A stretch of 64,000 bases of DNA from Bradyrhizobium sp. Gha (GTDB lineage Bacteria; Pseudomonadota; Alphaproteobacteria; Rhizobiales; Xanthobacteraceae): NCBI RefSeq assembly GCF_900113735.1, contig NZ_FOQM01000024.1, forward strand, positions 1 through 64,000. The letters run 5' to 3'. Positions within the stretch are counted from its first letter, which is position 1. Each line of letters opens with the position of its first letter. Under the pieces are notes generated by a model. That model saw nothing but the letters and a program-made list of their open reading frames with translations, did no database searches and was not told the DNA's origin. The position numbers and the translations under genes were made by a program. Below are positions 41,955-50,881 of this stretch, piece by piece.

Positions 41955-42044
41955 GTGTCGGTCACCCGTCGCCGCCTGTTCGGACTGCTTGCCGGGGCCG
42001 GCGCAATGGCTGGCGTGTGCCCTCCCTCTGGATGTCTCGCATGA
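41955..42044 (+). pseudogene. Out-of-frame Tat signal peptide for the MBL hydrolase
   Basis: A GTG-started frame gives MSVTRRRLFGLLAGAGAMAG, a textbook twin-arginine leader, then runs into PPSGCLA and a stop at 42042-42044. In the neighbouring frame the sequence continues VPSLWMSRMKTYDGP directly into the MBL protein. One missing base at about 42017-42020 would join them. It is either a real frameshift or a sequence error. Confidence 0.6.
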
Positions 42045-43018
42045 AAACCTATGACGGCCCCGCCTCCGACCATTTCAACGGCCTGCATTTCTTCGATCCG
42101 GACGGAGCGCCGCCGAAATCGCTCCGCGAGGTGCTGCGCTGGCAGTTCAGCGCGCGGGAGCGGGCGAAATGGCCGGTGTGGGTGCCCAGTCCCCACGCCG
42201 ACACCCCGCCGCAGCGGGTCGACGGCGACAAGGCGCGGCTCTCCTTCGTCGGCCACGCCAGCTGGCTGATCCAGACCGGCGGCCTCAATATCCTCGTGGA
42301 TCCGGTCTGGTCGATGCGCGTGTCGCCGGTCAGTTTCGCCGGGCCGAAGCGGCACAACGATCCCGGGATCGCCTTCGAGAAGCTGCCTGACATCGACGTC
42401 GTGCTGGTCTCGCACGGCCATTACGATCATTTGGACCTCGCGACGCTGTCGCGGCTTGCCAAGAATTTCGCGCCGCGCGTCGTCACCCCGCTCGGCAATG
42501 ACGTCACGATGCGGAGCGCCGATTCCACGATCAAGGCCGAGGCATTCGATTGGCACGCGCGCGTCGAGCTCGGGGGCGGCATTGCGGCGACGCTGGTGCC
42601 GACCCGGCACTGGACCGCGCGCGGCATGTTCGACCGCAACAAGGCACTGTGGGCGAGTTTTGTATTGGAGACGCCGGCCGGCAAGATCTACGTCGTCTGC
42701 GATTCAGGTTATGGTGATGGCACGCACTTTCGCCGCGTCGCCGAGAACCACGGCAAGCTACGTCTCGCGATTCTCCCGATCGGCGCCTACGAACCGCGCT
42801 GGTTCATGCGCGACCAGCACATGAACCCGGAAGATGCGGTGAAGGCGCTCGCCGATTGTGGGGCAGAGCAAGCGCTGGGGCACCACCACGGCACGTTCCA
42901 GCTGACGGACGAGGCGATCGATGCGCCGGCGAAGGCGCTGGTTGAAGCGCTCGCTGCGGCGAACATCTCACAAGAGCGGTTTGTCGCGATGAAGCCCGGA
43001 CAGGTGGTGGAGATTTAG
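42032..43018 (+). CDS. MBL-fold metallo-hydrolase (probably Tat-exported in relatives)
   Basis: 328 residues from the ATG at 42032. The metallo-beta-lactamase metal site is VLVSHGHYDHLDLATL (HxHxDH); further ligands are in VPTRHWTARGMF, VVCDSGYGDGTHF and the terminal GHHHGTFQLTDEA. FVGHASWLIQTGGLNILVDPVWS and GPKRHNDPGIAFEKLPDIDVV match the UlaG/RomA-like lineage (NAPE-PLD-related). The reaction is probably hydrolysis of a phosphoester or lactone; the substrate is unknown. The Tat signal that would export it is out of frame just upstream (41955-42044), so as written the product would be cytoplasmic or not made properly. Confidence 0.8.
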   Translation: MSRMKTYDGPASDHFNGLHFFDPDGAPPKSLREVLRWQFSARERAKWPVWVPSPHADTPPQRVDGDKARLSFVGHASWLIQTGGLNILVDPVWSMRVSPVSFAGPKRHNDPGIAFEKLPDIDVVLVSHGHYDHLDLATLSRLAKNFAPRVVTPLGNDVTMRSADSTIKAEAFDWHARVELGGGIAATLVPTRHWTARGMFDRNKALWASFVLETPAGKIYVVCDSGYGDGTHFRRVAENHGKLRLAILPIGAYEPRWFMRDQHMNPEDAVKALADCGAEQALGHHHGTFQLTDEAIDAPAKALVEALAAANISQERFVAMKPGQVVEI

Positions 43019-43040
43019 CCGAGAGCTGGCATCATTCTCC

Positions 43041-43198
43041 GCTGTCGTCCCGGACAAGCGAAGCGCAGATCCGGGATCCATACGCCGCAGCAATAGTTTG
43101 GCGAACACAGGCAATGACCATTTCGCGGAACAACTGCTGCTGCGGCGTATGGGTCCCGGCCCCCCGCGCGCAATTGCGCGCTAGGCCGGGACGACAGC
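43041..43198. repeat. Long palindromic repeat, family E
   Basis: A perfect 13-bp terminal inverted repeat GCTGTCGTCCCGG / CCGGGACGACAGC. A second, inner perfect pairing CCATACGCCGCAGCA / TGCTGCTGCGGCGTATGG lies at about 43079-43093 and 43136-43152, and a CGCGCAATTGCGCG palindrome is near the right end. It separates the MBL gene from the SIMPL gene stop. Confidence 0.85.
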
Positions 43199-43231
43199 TG
43201 TATCTGGAGCAGGCAATGCGCCTCTTACCGC

Positions 43232-43936
43232 CTACTGCTCTTTCGGCTTGATCGACCAGCTCACATTGACCGTCACCGACAGCGTCTCCTCACCCGGTGC
43301 TACGGCTGCGGGCGCGGCCATCGGGGCAGCGGCCATGCGGCTCTTGAATAATGGCATCGGAGCGCTGCCTTCGGAGACGCTGAGCGGCGCGCCGAGCGTA
43401 ACACCTGTCGCCTTGGCGTAGATATCGGCCTTGCGCCGCGCATCTGCCACCGCCTGCTCGCGGGCGTCGTCGAGCAGTTTTGACGCCTGCGTCACCTCGA
43501 ACGAGATGTTGCCGATGTCGTTGGCGCCGGCGCCGACCAGTATGTCGATGATGCCTGCCACCTTCGTCACGTCGTGAATTTTCACCGTGACGCGGTTGGA
43601 GGCGCGGAAACCGACCACGGGCGATGCGCCGTTCGAGCGGTTCGGTGCATATTGCGGCTGCAGCGAAAGGCGCGAGGTCTGGTAGTCCTTCTCGGGGATG
43701 CCGGCCCCCTTCAGCGCCAGCAGCACCTTGCCCATCGCGGCGTTGTTGGCATCGGAAGCTTCCTTCGCCGACTTGGCATCATTGGCGACGCCGGCATCGA
43801 TCTGCGCGAGATCGGGCGCGGCGGAGACGGTTGCCTCGCCGCTCACGGAGACGACGGACGGGAAGTCGTCGGCAAGCGCGGGCATTGTCGACATCGTGGC
43901 AGCAAAAATGGCAGCGAGGGCGGCAGGCTTTTTCAT
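43232..43936 (-). CDS. Periplasmic SIMPL-domain (DUF541) protein
   Basis: 234 residues from the ATG at 43936; a GTG at 43945 overlaps the upstream stop and is also possible. The signal peptide (MKKPAALAAIFAATMSTMPALA) is followed by the SIMPL fold: VVSVSGEATVSAAPDLAQIDAGV, YQTSRLSLQPQYA, YRA-type GFRASNRVTVKIHDV and ARRKADIYAKATGVTLG. The family is associated with stress and outer-membrane integrity, but the biochemistry is unknown. It lies directly after the GyrI-like secreted protein (5 bp gap), forming a two-gene operon. Confidence 0.88.
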   Translation of the reverse strand: MKKPAALAAIFAATMSTMPALADDFPSVVSVSGEATVSAAPDLAQIDAGVANDAKSAKEASDANNAAMGKVLLALKGAGIPEKDYQTSRLSLQPQYAPNRSNGASPVVGFRASNRVTVKIHDVTKVAGIIDILVGAGANDIGNISFEVTQASKLLDDAREQAVADARRKADIYAKATGVTLGAPLSVSEGSAPMPLFKSRMAAAPMAAPAAVAPGEETLSVTVNVSWSIKPKEQ

Positions 43937-43941
43937 TGGGC

Positions 43942-44679
43942 TCACTTCAGCGGTACGAACACGTTGATCACGAGCTTGTCCTCGGCCGTCTTCAGGGGAT
44001 CGGTGAGGTACTCCTCGATGAACGTGTCCTTGGCTTCCAGCTTCTTGTCGTCGAGGTGATTGGTGATCGCCTCGTAGGTGTTGTCCATGTTGTCGTAGGA
44101 GCCGCGATGGACGAATTTCAGCGCCTTGCCCTCAGGCGATTTGCCGATGCTCATGTCCTTGGGCAGGTTCTTCGGATCCTGGTCGATCGGGACTTCGGCG
44201 AAGAAGGTGAAACCGGTGTCGTCGGTCGAGGTGTAGACGATCATCGAATTGCCGGCGTGCTTGATGCCCTGCTTGTCGAGCACTGCGTTCAGCGATTTGA
44301 AGGCGTCGACCAGGGTGTCGAAAGCCGAGTCCCAATTGGCGGTGCCCTTGACCATCAGGACCTTCCTGGCCTCGAGCATGGTCTCCTGGCCAAAGGGATC
44401 GGCTGTTTGCACCGGCGCGGGCGTGGCGGCTGCGGCGGGCGGCGGTGTCGCCGGGCTCGGTGACGCGCTGGCCGCAGGCGAGGGGGCCGGCGCGGGAGTT
44501 GCTGCGGGCGCCGGCGAGGCGCTTGCGGCTGGTGAGGGCGTGGCCGATGGGGCCGGCGAGGGGCTGACCGATGCGGCGGGCGCCGGGCTCGGGGTCTGCG
44601 CCAGAGCACCGGACAGGCCAAGCGACAAGGCCGCTGCCGGGATCAGCGCGGCCAAAGCGAGACGACGAAACCCGAACAT
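43942..44679 (-). CDS. Secreted GyrI-like effector-binding-domain protein
   Basis: 245 residues; the ATG at 44679 has GGGGAGA upstream. A signal peptide ends at GALAQ (about 28). Residues about 29-95 are a Ser/Pro/Ala linker (PSPAPAASVSPSPAPSATPS-type). The C-terminal 150 residues look like the GyrI/SOUL-like small-molecule-binding fold: HRGSYDNMDNTYEAITNHLDDKKLEAKD and IEEYLTDPLKTAEDKLVINVFVP. An exported version of a domain usually found in cytoplasmic regulators suggests binding of a hydrophobic ligand in the periplasm; this is inference. It is followed by the SIMPL gene. Confidence 0.7.
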   Translation of the reverse strand: MFGFRRLALAALIPAAALSLGLSGALAQTPSPAPAASVSPSPAPSATPSPAASASPAPAATPAPAPSPAASASPSPATPPPAAAATPAPVQTADPFGQETMLEARKVLMVKGTANWDSAFDTLVDAFKSLNAVLDKQGIKHAGNSMIVYTSTDDTGFTFFAEVPIDQDPKNLPKDMSIGKSPEGKALKFVHRGSYDNMDNTYEAITNHLDDKKLEAKDTFIEEYLTDPLKTAEDKLVINVFVPLK

Positions 44680-44900
44680 TCTATTCTCCCCAACAGCTTC
44701 CGTATCAAGACCTTGCCCACCAAGGGCCCGAATCCCGGCCGCGCATCCCCGATCGCGCGAACTGCGCCGTTCTAACACGCGGGCGTCAAATTCGTCCCAT
44801 GACAGATGCGTCATGGCAGAGGTCCGGGCCGTTGCATCGCAAATCACTGGCCAGACGGCCAAAGATCGCCATATAAGGCAGGCGAAATTCGGGAATTTTC

Positions 44901-45776
44901 ATGAGCGCGCTGGCCAACCACGCATTTGCCAAGATGAACGGCATCGGCAACGAGATCGTCGTTGTCGACATGCGCGATTCCGCGGGCAAGGTCACGCCTG
45001 ATGACGCCCGCGCGGTGGCATCCCCACAAGGCGGCGTGCCCTATGACCAGCTCATGGTCTTGCAGAAGCCGCGGCTCGACGGCACCGAGGCTTTCGTCAG
45101 CATCTATAACAATGACGGCTCGGAAGCCGGCGCCTGCGGCAACGGCATGCGCTGCGTGGTGCGCCGCGTCTTCGAGAAGAGCGGCCAGACCACGGCGACC
45201 TTCGAGACCGCGGCCGGCCTGCTCAATGCCTGGCAGGGCCCGGCGCCCGACCTCTACACCGTCGACATGGGCGCGCCGAAGTTCGGCTGGCAGGACATTC
45301 CGCTGGCGGAAGAGTTTCGCGACACCCGGTACATCGAATTGCAGATCGGGCCGATCGATAATCCGATCCTGCATTCGCCGTCCGTGGTCAGCATGGGCAA
45401 CCCGCACGCGATCTTCTGGGTCGACGACGTCAACGCCTATGATCTCGAGCGTTTCGGTCCGCTGTTGGAGAATCATCCGATCTTCCCCGACCGCGCCAAC
45501 ATCACGCTCGCTCATATCGTCGATCGCGAGCACATCACCATGCGCACCTGGGAGCGTGGCGCCGGGCTCACCAGGGCCTGCGGTTCGGCGGCTTGCGCGA
45601 CCGGGGTCGCGGCGGCGCGGCTGAAGCGCACCGGCCGCAAGGTCGAGATGACGCTGCCCGGCGGCAAGCTCGGCATCGAATGGCGCGAGCGCGACGATCA
45701 TGTGCTGATGACGGGCACCGCGACCTTCGAATACGAGGGCAATTTCGATCCGGCGCTGTTCGCGCCGGCAGGCTGA
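44901..45776 (+). CDS. dapF: Diaminopimelate epimerase
   Basis: 291 residues. It epimerises LL- to meso-diaminopimelate for lysine and peptidoglycan. Both active-site Cys motifs are present: GACGNGMRC and RACGSAACATG. The N-terminal FAKMNGIGNEIVVVDM and later MGNPHAIFWVDDV are typical. The stop overlaps the mtaB start by one base (TGATG), so the two are translationally coupled. Confidence 0.97.
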   Translation: MSALANHAFAKMNGIGNEIVVVDMRDSAGKVTPDDARAVASPQGGVPYDQLMVLQKPRLDGTEAFVSIYNNDGSEAGACGNGMRCVVRRVFEKSGQTTATFETAAGLLNAWQGPAPDLYTVDMGAPKFGWQDIPLAEEFRDTRYIELQIGPIDNPILHSPSVVSMGNPHAIFWVDDVNAYDLERFGPLLENHPIFPDRANITLAHIVDREHITMRTWERGAGLTRACGSAACATGVAAARLKRTGRKVEMTLPGGKLGIEWRERDDHVLMTGTATFEYEGNFDPALFAPAG

Positions 45777-47029
45777 TGGCCGTCGACATCGTCACCTTTG
45801 GCTGCCGCCTCAACGCCTTCGAGGCCGAGGTGATCCGCAGCAAGGCCGAGGGCGCGGGTCTCACCGATACCATCGTCATCAACAGCTGCGCCGTCACCAA
45901 CGAGGCGGTGGCGCAGGCGCGGCAGTCGATCCGCAAATTGAAGCGTGAGCGCCCTTCGGCGCGCATTGTGGTCACCGGCTGTGCGGCGCAGACGCAAAGC
46001 GCGATGTTCGCCGGGATGACCGAGGTCGATCGCGTCGTCGGCAATGACGACAAGATGCGGGGCGAAGCCTGGCGCGCGGCGCGTGATGCTTTCGACCTCG
46101 GCGCCAGCGAGAAGATCGCCGTCAGCGACATCATGGCGATCAGGGAAATGGCGCCGCATCTGATCGACGGCTATGCGAGCGGCATGCCGCGCGTGTTCGT
46201 GCAGGTGCAGAACGGCTGCGACCATCGCTGCACTTTCTGCATCATCCCCTACGGCCGCGGCAATTCGCGCTCGGTGCCGATGGGCGCGGTGGTCGATCAG
46301 GTGCGTGCGCTGGTCGGGCGCGGTCATGCGGAGATCGTGCTGACCGGCGTCGATCTCACCAGCTACGGCACCGACCTGCCGGGCGCGCCGAAGCTCGGCC
46401 TGCTGACCAAGCAGATATTGCGGCATGTGCCGGAGCTGAAGCGACTGCGCATCTCCTCGATCGATTCGATCGAGGCGGATAGCGACCTGCTCGATGCCAT
46501 CGCCGACGATACCAGGCTGATGCCGCATCTGCATCTGTCGCTGCAATCAGGCGATGACATGATCCTGAAGCGCATGAAGCGGCGGCATTCGCGGCAGGAT
46601 GCGATTGCGTTCTGCGATCAGGTGCGCCGCCTGCGTCCGGACATCGTCTTCGGCGCCGATATCATCGCGGGCTTCCCGACCGAGACCGAGGCCATGTTCT
46701 CGCGCTCGCTCGATCTGGTCGAGGAATGCGGCCTGACCTTCCTGCACGTCTTCCCGTATTCGCCGCGCCCCGGCACCCCGGCCGCGAAGATGCCGCAGGT
46801 CGCGGGCGGTGCGATCAAGGAACGCGCGAAACGGCTGCGCGCGGCGGGCGAGGCAGGGTTACGGCAGCGGCTGAGCGCGGAGACCGGCGCGACGCGCAAT
46901 GTGCTGATTGAGAGCAGCGGGCAGGGGCGCACCGAGCATTACCTGCCGGTGGCGGTTGCGGGCGAGCGCGTCGGCAACGTCGTGCCGGTGACGATCACGG
47001 GCGACGACGGCGAGCGGCTGACGACATGA
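45776..47029 (+). CDS. mtaB: tRNA t6A37 methylthiotransferase MtaB
   Basis: 417 residues. This radical-SAM enzyme converts t6A37 to ms2t6A37 in tRNA. The N-terminal UPF0004 domain has Cys in TFGCRLNAFEAE, INSCAVTNEAV and VVTGCAAQTQ. The radical-SAM Cys triad is in CDHRCTFCIIPYGRG, and a C-terminal TRAM-like part closes the protein. It is coupled to dapF, an arrangement common in Alphaproteobacteria. Confidence 0.95.
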   Translation: MAVDIVTFGCRLNAFEAEVIRSKAEGAGLTDTIVINSCAVTNEAVAQARQSIRKLKRERPSARIVVTGCAAQTQSAMFAGMTEVDRVVGNDDKMRGEAWRAARDAFDLGASEKIAVSDIMAIREMAPHLIDGYASGMPRVFVQVQNGCDHRCTFCIIPYGRGNSRSVPMGAVVDQVRALVGRGHAEIVLTGVDLTSYGTDLPGAPKLGLLTKQILRHVPELKRLRISSIDSIEADSDLLDAIADDTRLMPHLHLSLQSGDDMILKRMKRRHSRQDAIAFCDQVRRLRPDIVFGADIIAGFPTETEAMFSRSLDLVEECGLTFLHVFPYSPRPGTPAAKMPQVAGGAIKERAKRLRAAGEAGLRQRLSAETGATRNVLIESSGQGRTEHYLPVAVAGERVGNVVPVTITGDDGERLTT

Positions 47030-47047
47030 TCTGACAACATCACAGGT

Positions 47048-47150
47048 GTCGTCGCCCGGCTTGACCGGGCGACCCAGTACGCCGCGGCTTGTCCGTATCT
47101 CACTGACGTCTCTGGAGTACTGGATCACCCGCTTTCGCGGGTGATGACAG
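47048..47150. repeat. Palindromic repeat, family B, after mtaB
   Basis: GTCGTCGCCCGGCTTGACCGG...CCCAGTACGCCGCGG and GAGTACTGGATCACCCGCTTTCG...GGGTGATGACAG. It sits between the convergent mtaB and DUF2336 genes and is the only terminator candidate there. Confidence 0.85.
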
Positions 47151-47185
47151 CGGAGTGTGCGGCGCGGACCGCGCCTGACGAAAGT

Positions 47186-48295
47186 CTACGACGCCCGTAC
47201 CTGCCAGAAGCGCAGCGTGCGCCGGGCGTTCTCCGGCGACATGCGGGCAAAATTGCTTTGCGCCCTTGCAAGATCCGCCGGCTTCATCGCCCCGCTGGCA
47301 AAGCGGCTTTCGAGCACGGCAATGGTGGTTTCCCAGCCCAGTTGTGCGGCCTTGCACGGCACCAGCAGGCCGTCTTCGCGCAGGCTCTGCATCAGCGGAC
47401 GAATCACCTCGACGGTTGATCCGGACAATGCCGCCAGTGCGGCCACGGCTTCTTCGTAGCGCCGGTGTCGCGCGAAGTTCAGCAACATCGCCTCGTTGAG
47501 CTGGCCGGTTGCCTTGAGATGGGCGATCGCGCGCTTGGCGCCTTCGAAATCGCGCGCGCCCGACATCTCGCGCTCGACGCCGACGGTGACGGCGGCAATG
47601 GCGCTCTGGATTTCCTCGAACAGATCGGGCGGTGCGCGCGACAGCAGGCGGGTGCGAACGGCATCAGTTGCGGAACGCAGCAAGCGCCGGCGCAGATCCG
47701 ACGGCAGGTCGACGCGGACGCCGATGCTGACCGCGAGTTCGGGATCGCTCTCGGCCTGTCCGACGATGAGCGTGAATCCCTTTCCGGACAGGCGCGCGCC
47801 GGGATTGGCGGCGAGGCGCCGGCTGACGCTGGGGTAGCGCCGTGCCAGCAGCGCGTCGGTGACGATCTCCTTCAGCCACCACCGGCCGGCGACCGCGAGC
47901 AGGTGCGGTTCACCCTTGCTGGAGGCGATCTTCACCAACTCGCCGTCGTCCAGGCGCGCGGATTCCTGCAGCACGGGCCCAGCGATGCGAATCTCGTCAT
48001 TGCTGGCGAGGCGGCGGATGACGGAGGGTGGCGCCTGCGCGACCGGCGCAAGCTGGGCGCTGATTTCGGCGAGCGCAACGCGTGCGCCCATGTCTGCGAT
48101 GGCGCGCAACTCGATGGTGCCGATCAGGCGCTCGAGCACGTCGTCGAACAGCGCGATCTGCTCGTCGTTGAAGCTGCCGGCGGAGGAGAGGAACAGGTCG
48201 GTGACGCGCCGGGCGGTCTCCATGCCCTTTTCCGCCGAGCCGGTCCGGATCGCGGATTCGACCTCGTCGATGATCGATAGCTGGGCCGTGGACAT
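47186..48295 (-). CDS. DUF2336 domain protein
   Basis: 369 residues of mostly alpha-helical, HEAT-like character. Repeated short helices such as PPSVIRRLASNDEIRIAGPVLQES and DALLARRYPSVSRRLAAN are typical of the Alphaproteobacterial DUF2336 family. Some members elsewhere have been linked to general stress or cell-cycle control, but no role is established for this one. No catalytic motif or membrane segment is visible. The ATG at 48295 is preferred over 48340. Monocistronic. Confidence 0.82.
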   Translation of the reverse strand: MSTAQLSIIDEVESAIRTGSAEKGMETARRVTDLFLSSAGSFNDEQIALFDDVLERLIGTIELRAIADMGARVALAEISAQLAPVAQAPPSVIRRLASNDEIRIAGPVLQESARLDDGELVKIASSKGEPHLLAVAGRWWLKEIVTDALLARRYPSVSRRLAANPGARLSGKGFTLIVGQAESDPELAVSIGVRVDLPSDLRRRLLRSATDAVRTRLLSRAPPDLFEEIQSAIAAVTVGVEREMSGARDFEGAKRAIAHLKATGQLNEAMLLNFARHRRYEEAVAALAALSGSTVEVIRPLMQSLREDGLLVPCKAAQLGWETTIAVLESRFASGAMKPADLARAQSNFARMSPENARRTLRFWQVRAS

Positions 48296-48427
48296 GACGC
48301 GTTGCTCGTCCTGAGCGGATGGGAGGCTTGTTCTAAGCAATCGCCATCATTAGCGACGAGCACTGAACGTTTCGTAAACCATGCCTTGCGTGTGGCCAGA
48401 TCGGATTGCCGCCACGAAGGTGGTGGG

Positions 48428-48553
48428 CTCCCTCTCCCGCTTGCAGGAGAGGGGTGGGGAGAGGGCTATCTCCGCGACGGGACAATCCCCCAGAGGAGAA
48501 AGTCCTCACCGGACCGCTGCGCGATCCGACCGCTCCCGCAAGCGGGAGAGGTG
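48428..48553. repeat. Palindromic repeat, family D
   Basis: CTCCCTCTCCCGCTTGCAGGAGAG...GGTGGGGAGAGGG at the left, CTCCCGCAAGCGGGAGAGG at the right, with CCCCCAGAGGAG in the middle. It lies upstream of the DUF2336 gene and downstream of the RluA-type gene. Confidence 0.8.
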
Positions 48554-48566
48554 AACAGCCGCACCG

Positions 48567-49274
48567 TTATTCCCCGTTCCAGCCGCAGGCGCGGAGCTTT
48601 TCGTGCATGTGGGGCGGGGCCGGCGCGACCACGCGGACCGGCTCCTTGTTCCGGGAGATCGGCACCACGATCTCGCGGGAATGCAGGTGCAGCTTCGGCT
48701 CGCCGAAGCGCGGGCCGTTGCCGTAAATGTTATCGCCGAAGATCGGCCAGCCGGTCGCCGACGAATGCACCCGCAATTGATGGGTCCGGCCGGTCACCGG
48801 TTCCATGGCGAGCCAGGCAAAACCCTCGCCCCGGCCCATCACCTTCCAGTTGGTGATCGCCTTTTGCCCCTCGGGGTCGGGCTTCTGCCACCAGCCGCGT
48901 TCGGCATTGAGGCGGCCGAGGGGCATGTCGATGCTGCCTTCGTTTTCGGCAGGCCCGCCCTCGACCACGGTCCAGTAGGTCTTGCCGATCTTGCCATGCT
49001 TGAACAGGAGGCCGAGCGAGGCGGTGGCTTTCCGATGGCGGCCAAGCACGAGGCAGCCGGAGGTGTCCTTGTCCAGCCGGTGGGCCAGCACCGGTGGCCG
49101 CGGCAGGCCGAACCGGAGCGCGTCGAAAGAATCTTCCAGATTGGGCCCGCCCTTGGGGCCGCGGTGCACCGGCAGGCCGGCCGGCTTGTTGATGACCAGC
49201 ATCAGGCCGTCGCGATGGAGCACGCGGCCCAAGATCTCATCAGCGGTCAATTGGGGAACATCGAGCAATTGCAA
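48567..49274 (-). CDS. RluA-family RNA pseudouridine synthase
   Basis: 235 residues, TTG start (no ATG is suitable). The catalytic Asp is in AHRLDKDTSGCLVLG, preceded by INKPAGLPVHRGP and followed by PVTGRTHQLRVHSSATGWPIFGD. It isomerises specific uridines in rRNA or tRNA; the target (RluC/D, RluA or TruC-like) cannot be told. There is no S4 domain at the N-terminus, which fits the short RluA-type class. It is divergent from ftsY (41-bp gap). Confidence 0.88.
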   Translation of the reverse strand: MQLLDVPQLTADEILGRVLHRDGLMLVINKPAGLPVHRGPKGGPNLEDSFDALRFGLPRPPVLAHRLDKDTSGCLVLGRHRKATASLGLLFKHGKIGKTYWTVVEGGPAENEGSIDMPLGRLNAERGWWQKPDPEGQKAITNWKVMGRGEGFAWLAMEPVTGRTHQLRVHSSATGWPIFGDNIYGNGPRFGEPKLHLHSREIVVPISRNKEPVRVVAPAPPHMHEKLRACGWNGE

Positions 49275-49315
49275 GACTTTCGTTTAGGGGCCGGAACGGC
49301 TAACACACCCCCGCC

Positions 49316-50263
49316 ATGAACGATACCACCCCCGAAACCCCCAAGCTGAGCTGGTGGCGCCGCCTGTCCAACGGGCTGAAGCGCACCTCGTCCTCGCTTG
49401 GGACCGCGGTTGCCGACCTCGTCACCAAGCGCAAGCTCGACCGCGCCATGCTCGACGACATCGAGGACGTGCTGCTGCGCGCCGATCTCGGCACCTCAGT
49501 CGCGGTGCGGATCGCGGATGCGGTAGGCACGGGACGCTACGACAAGGCGATCTCGGCTGACGAGGTCAAGGACGTGGTCGCCACCGAGGTCGAGAAGGTG
49601 CTGGCCCCGGTGGCGCTGCCGCTCGTGATCGATGCGGCGAAAAAGCCGTTCGTCATCCTGGTCGTGGGCGTCAACGGTTCTGGCAAGACCACGACGATCG
49701 GAAAACTCTCACAAAAATTTGCTTCCGAAGGCCGCAAGGTGATGCTGGCCGCCGGCGACACGTTTCGCGCTGCCGCCATCGAGCAGCTCAAAGTCTGGGG
49801 CGAGCGGACGAAGACGCCCGTCATCGCGGGCGCGCAGGGCTCTGATTCCGCGAGCCTCGCCTTCAATGCGCTGACCGCGGCGAAAGAGCAGGCCGTCGAC
49901 GTGCTCCTGATCGACACCGCGGGCCGCTTGCAGAACAAGGCCGAGCTGATGAACGAGCTCGAGAAGGTCGTGCGCGTCATCCGCAAGGTCGACGCTTCGG
50001 CGCCGCATGCGGTGCTGCTCGTGCTGGATGCCACCGTGGGCCAGAACGCGCTGTCGCAGGTCGAGGCCTTCCATCGCACCGCCGGCGTCACCGGCCTGGT
50101 GATGACCAAGCTCGACGGCACTGCGCGCGGCGGCATTCTTGTTGCGCTCGCGGAGAAATTCAAACTGCCGGTGCATTTCATCGGCGTCGGCGAAGGCGTC
50201 GACGATCTCGCAGCCTTCACCGCGCGCGATTTCGCCCGCGCGATTGCCGGAATCGAAAGTTAG
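49316..50263 (+). CDS. ftsY: Signal recognition particle receptor FtsY
   Basis: 315 residues, a short FtsY without the long acidic A domain. The G domain shows GVNGSGKTTTIGKL, DTAGRLQNKAELM and TKLDGTARGGILVAL. It docks SRP-bound ribosomes at the membrane and forms a GTPase pair with Ffh, whose gene lies 8 kb upstream. yciB starts 3 bp after the stop, so they form an operon. Confidence 0.97.
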   Translation: MNDTTPETPKLSWWRRLSNGLKRTSSSLGTAVADLVTKRKLDRAMLDDIEDVLLRADLGTSVAVRIADAVGTGRYDKAISADEVKDVVATEVEKVLAPVALPLVIDAAKKPFVILVVGVNGSGKTTTIGKLSQKFASEGRKVMLAAGDTFRAAAIEQLKVWGERTKTPVIAGAQGSDSASLAFNALTAAKEQAVDVLLIDTAGRLQNKAELMNELEKVVRVIRKVDASAPHAVLLVLDATVGQNALSQVEAFHRTAGVTGLVMTKLDGTARGGILVALAEKFKLPVHFIGVGEGVDDLAAFTARDFARAIAGIES

Positions 50264-50266
50264 AGA

Positions 50267-50869
50267 ATGGACAAGACCCAGCCGCACCCGCTGTTCAAGC
50301 TTGCGACCGAGCTCGGGCCGCTGCTCGTGTTCTTCTTCGTCAATGCGAAGTTCAACCTGTTCGCCGCCACCGGTGCCTTCATGGTCGCGATCGTCGCGGC
50401 GATGATCGCCTCCTATGTGGTGACGCGCCACATCCCGATCATGGCGATCGTGACGGGCGTGATCGTACTGGTGTTCGGCACGCTGACCCTGGTGCTGCAC
50501 GACGAAACCTTCATCAAGGTCAAGCCGACCATCATCTACGGCCTGTTCGCCGCGATCCTCGGCGGCGGGCTGTTGTTCGGCCGCTCCTTCATCGCCGTGA
50601 TGTTCGACCAGATGTTCAATCTGACGCCGCAGGGCTGGCGCATCCTCACCCTGCGCTGGGCGCTGTTCTTCGCTGGCCTGGCGGTGCTGAACGAGGTGGT
50701 CTGGCGCACCCAGAGCACGGACTTCTGGGTGAACTTCAAGGTGTTCGGCGTCACGCCGCTGACCATGATCTTCGCCATCGCCCAGATGCCCCTGACCAAG
50801 CGCTATGGCGTCGAACCGGTGTCGCTGGAGACCAGCGAGGCCGAGGCGGGGGACGTGCGGAAGGGGTGA
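50267..50869 (+). CDS. yciB: Inner-membrane septation protein YciB/IspZ
   Basis: 200 residues with five or six membrane helices. The family pattern LGPLLVFFFVNAKFNLFAATG, VTRHIPIMAIVTGV, LHDETFIKVKPTIIYGLFA and LRWALFFAGLAVLNE is clear. The protein affects cell-envelope synthesis and division; the mechanism is unclear. It is downstream of ftsY, a frequent Alphaproteobacterial pairing. Confidence 0.93.
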   Translation: MDKTQPHPLFKLATELGPLLVFFFVNAKFNLFAATGAFMVAIVAAMIASYVVTRHIPIMAIVTGVIVLVFGTLTLVLHDETFIKVKPTIIYGLFAAILGGGLLFGRSFIAVMFDQMFNLTPQGWRILTLRWALFFAGLAVLNEVVWRTQSTDFWVNFKVFGVTPLTMIFAIAQMPLTKRYGVEPVSLETSEAEAGDVRKG

Positions 50870-50881
50870 GCTGTCTCAGCT

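Noticed and set aside
39800..42030. SRP RNA gene (ffs) near ffh
   Set aside because: The conserved GGAAGCAGCC apical loop was looked for by eye and not found near ffh or ftsY.
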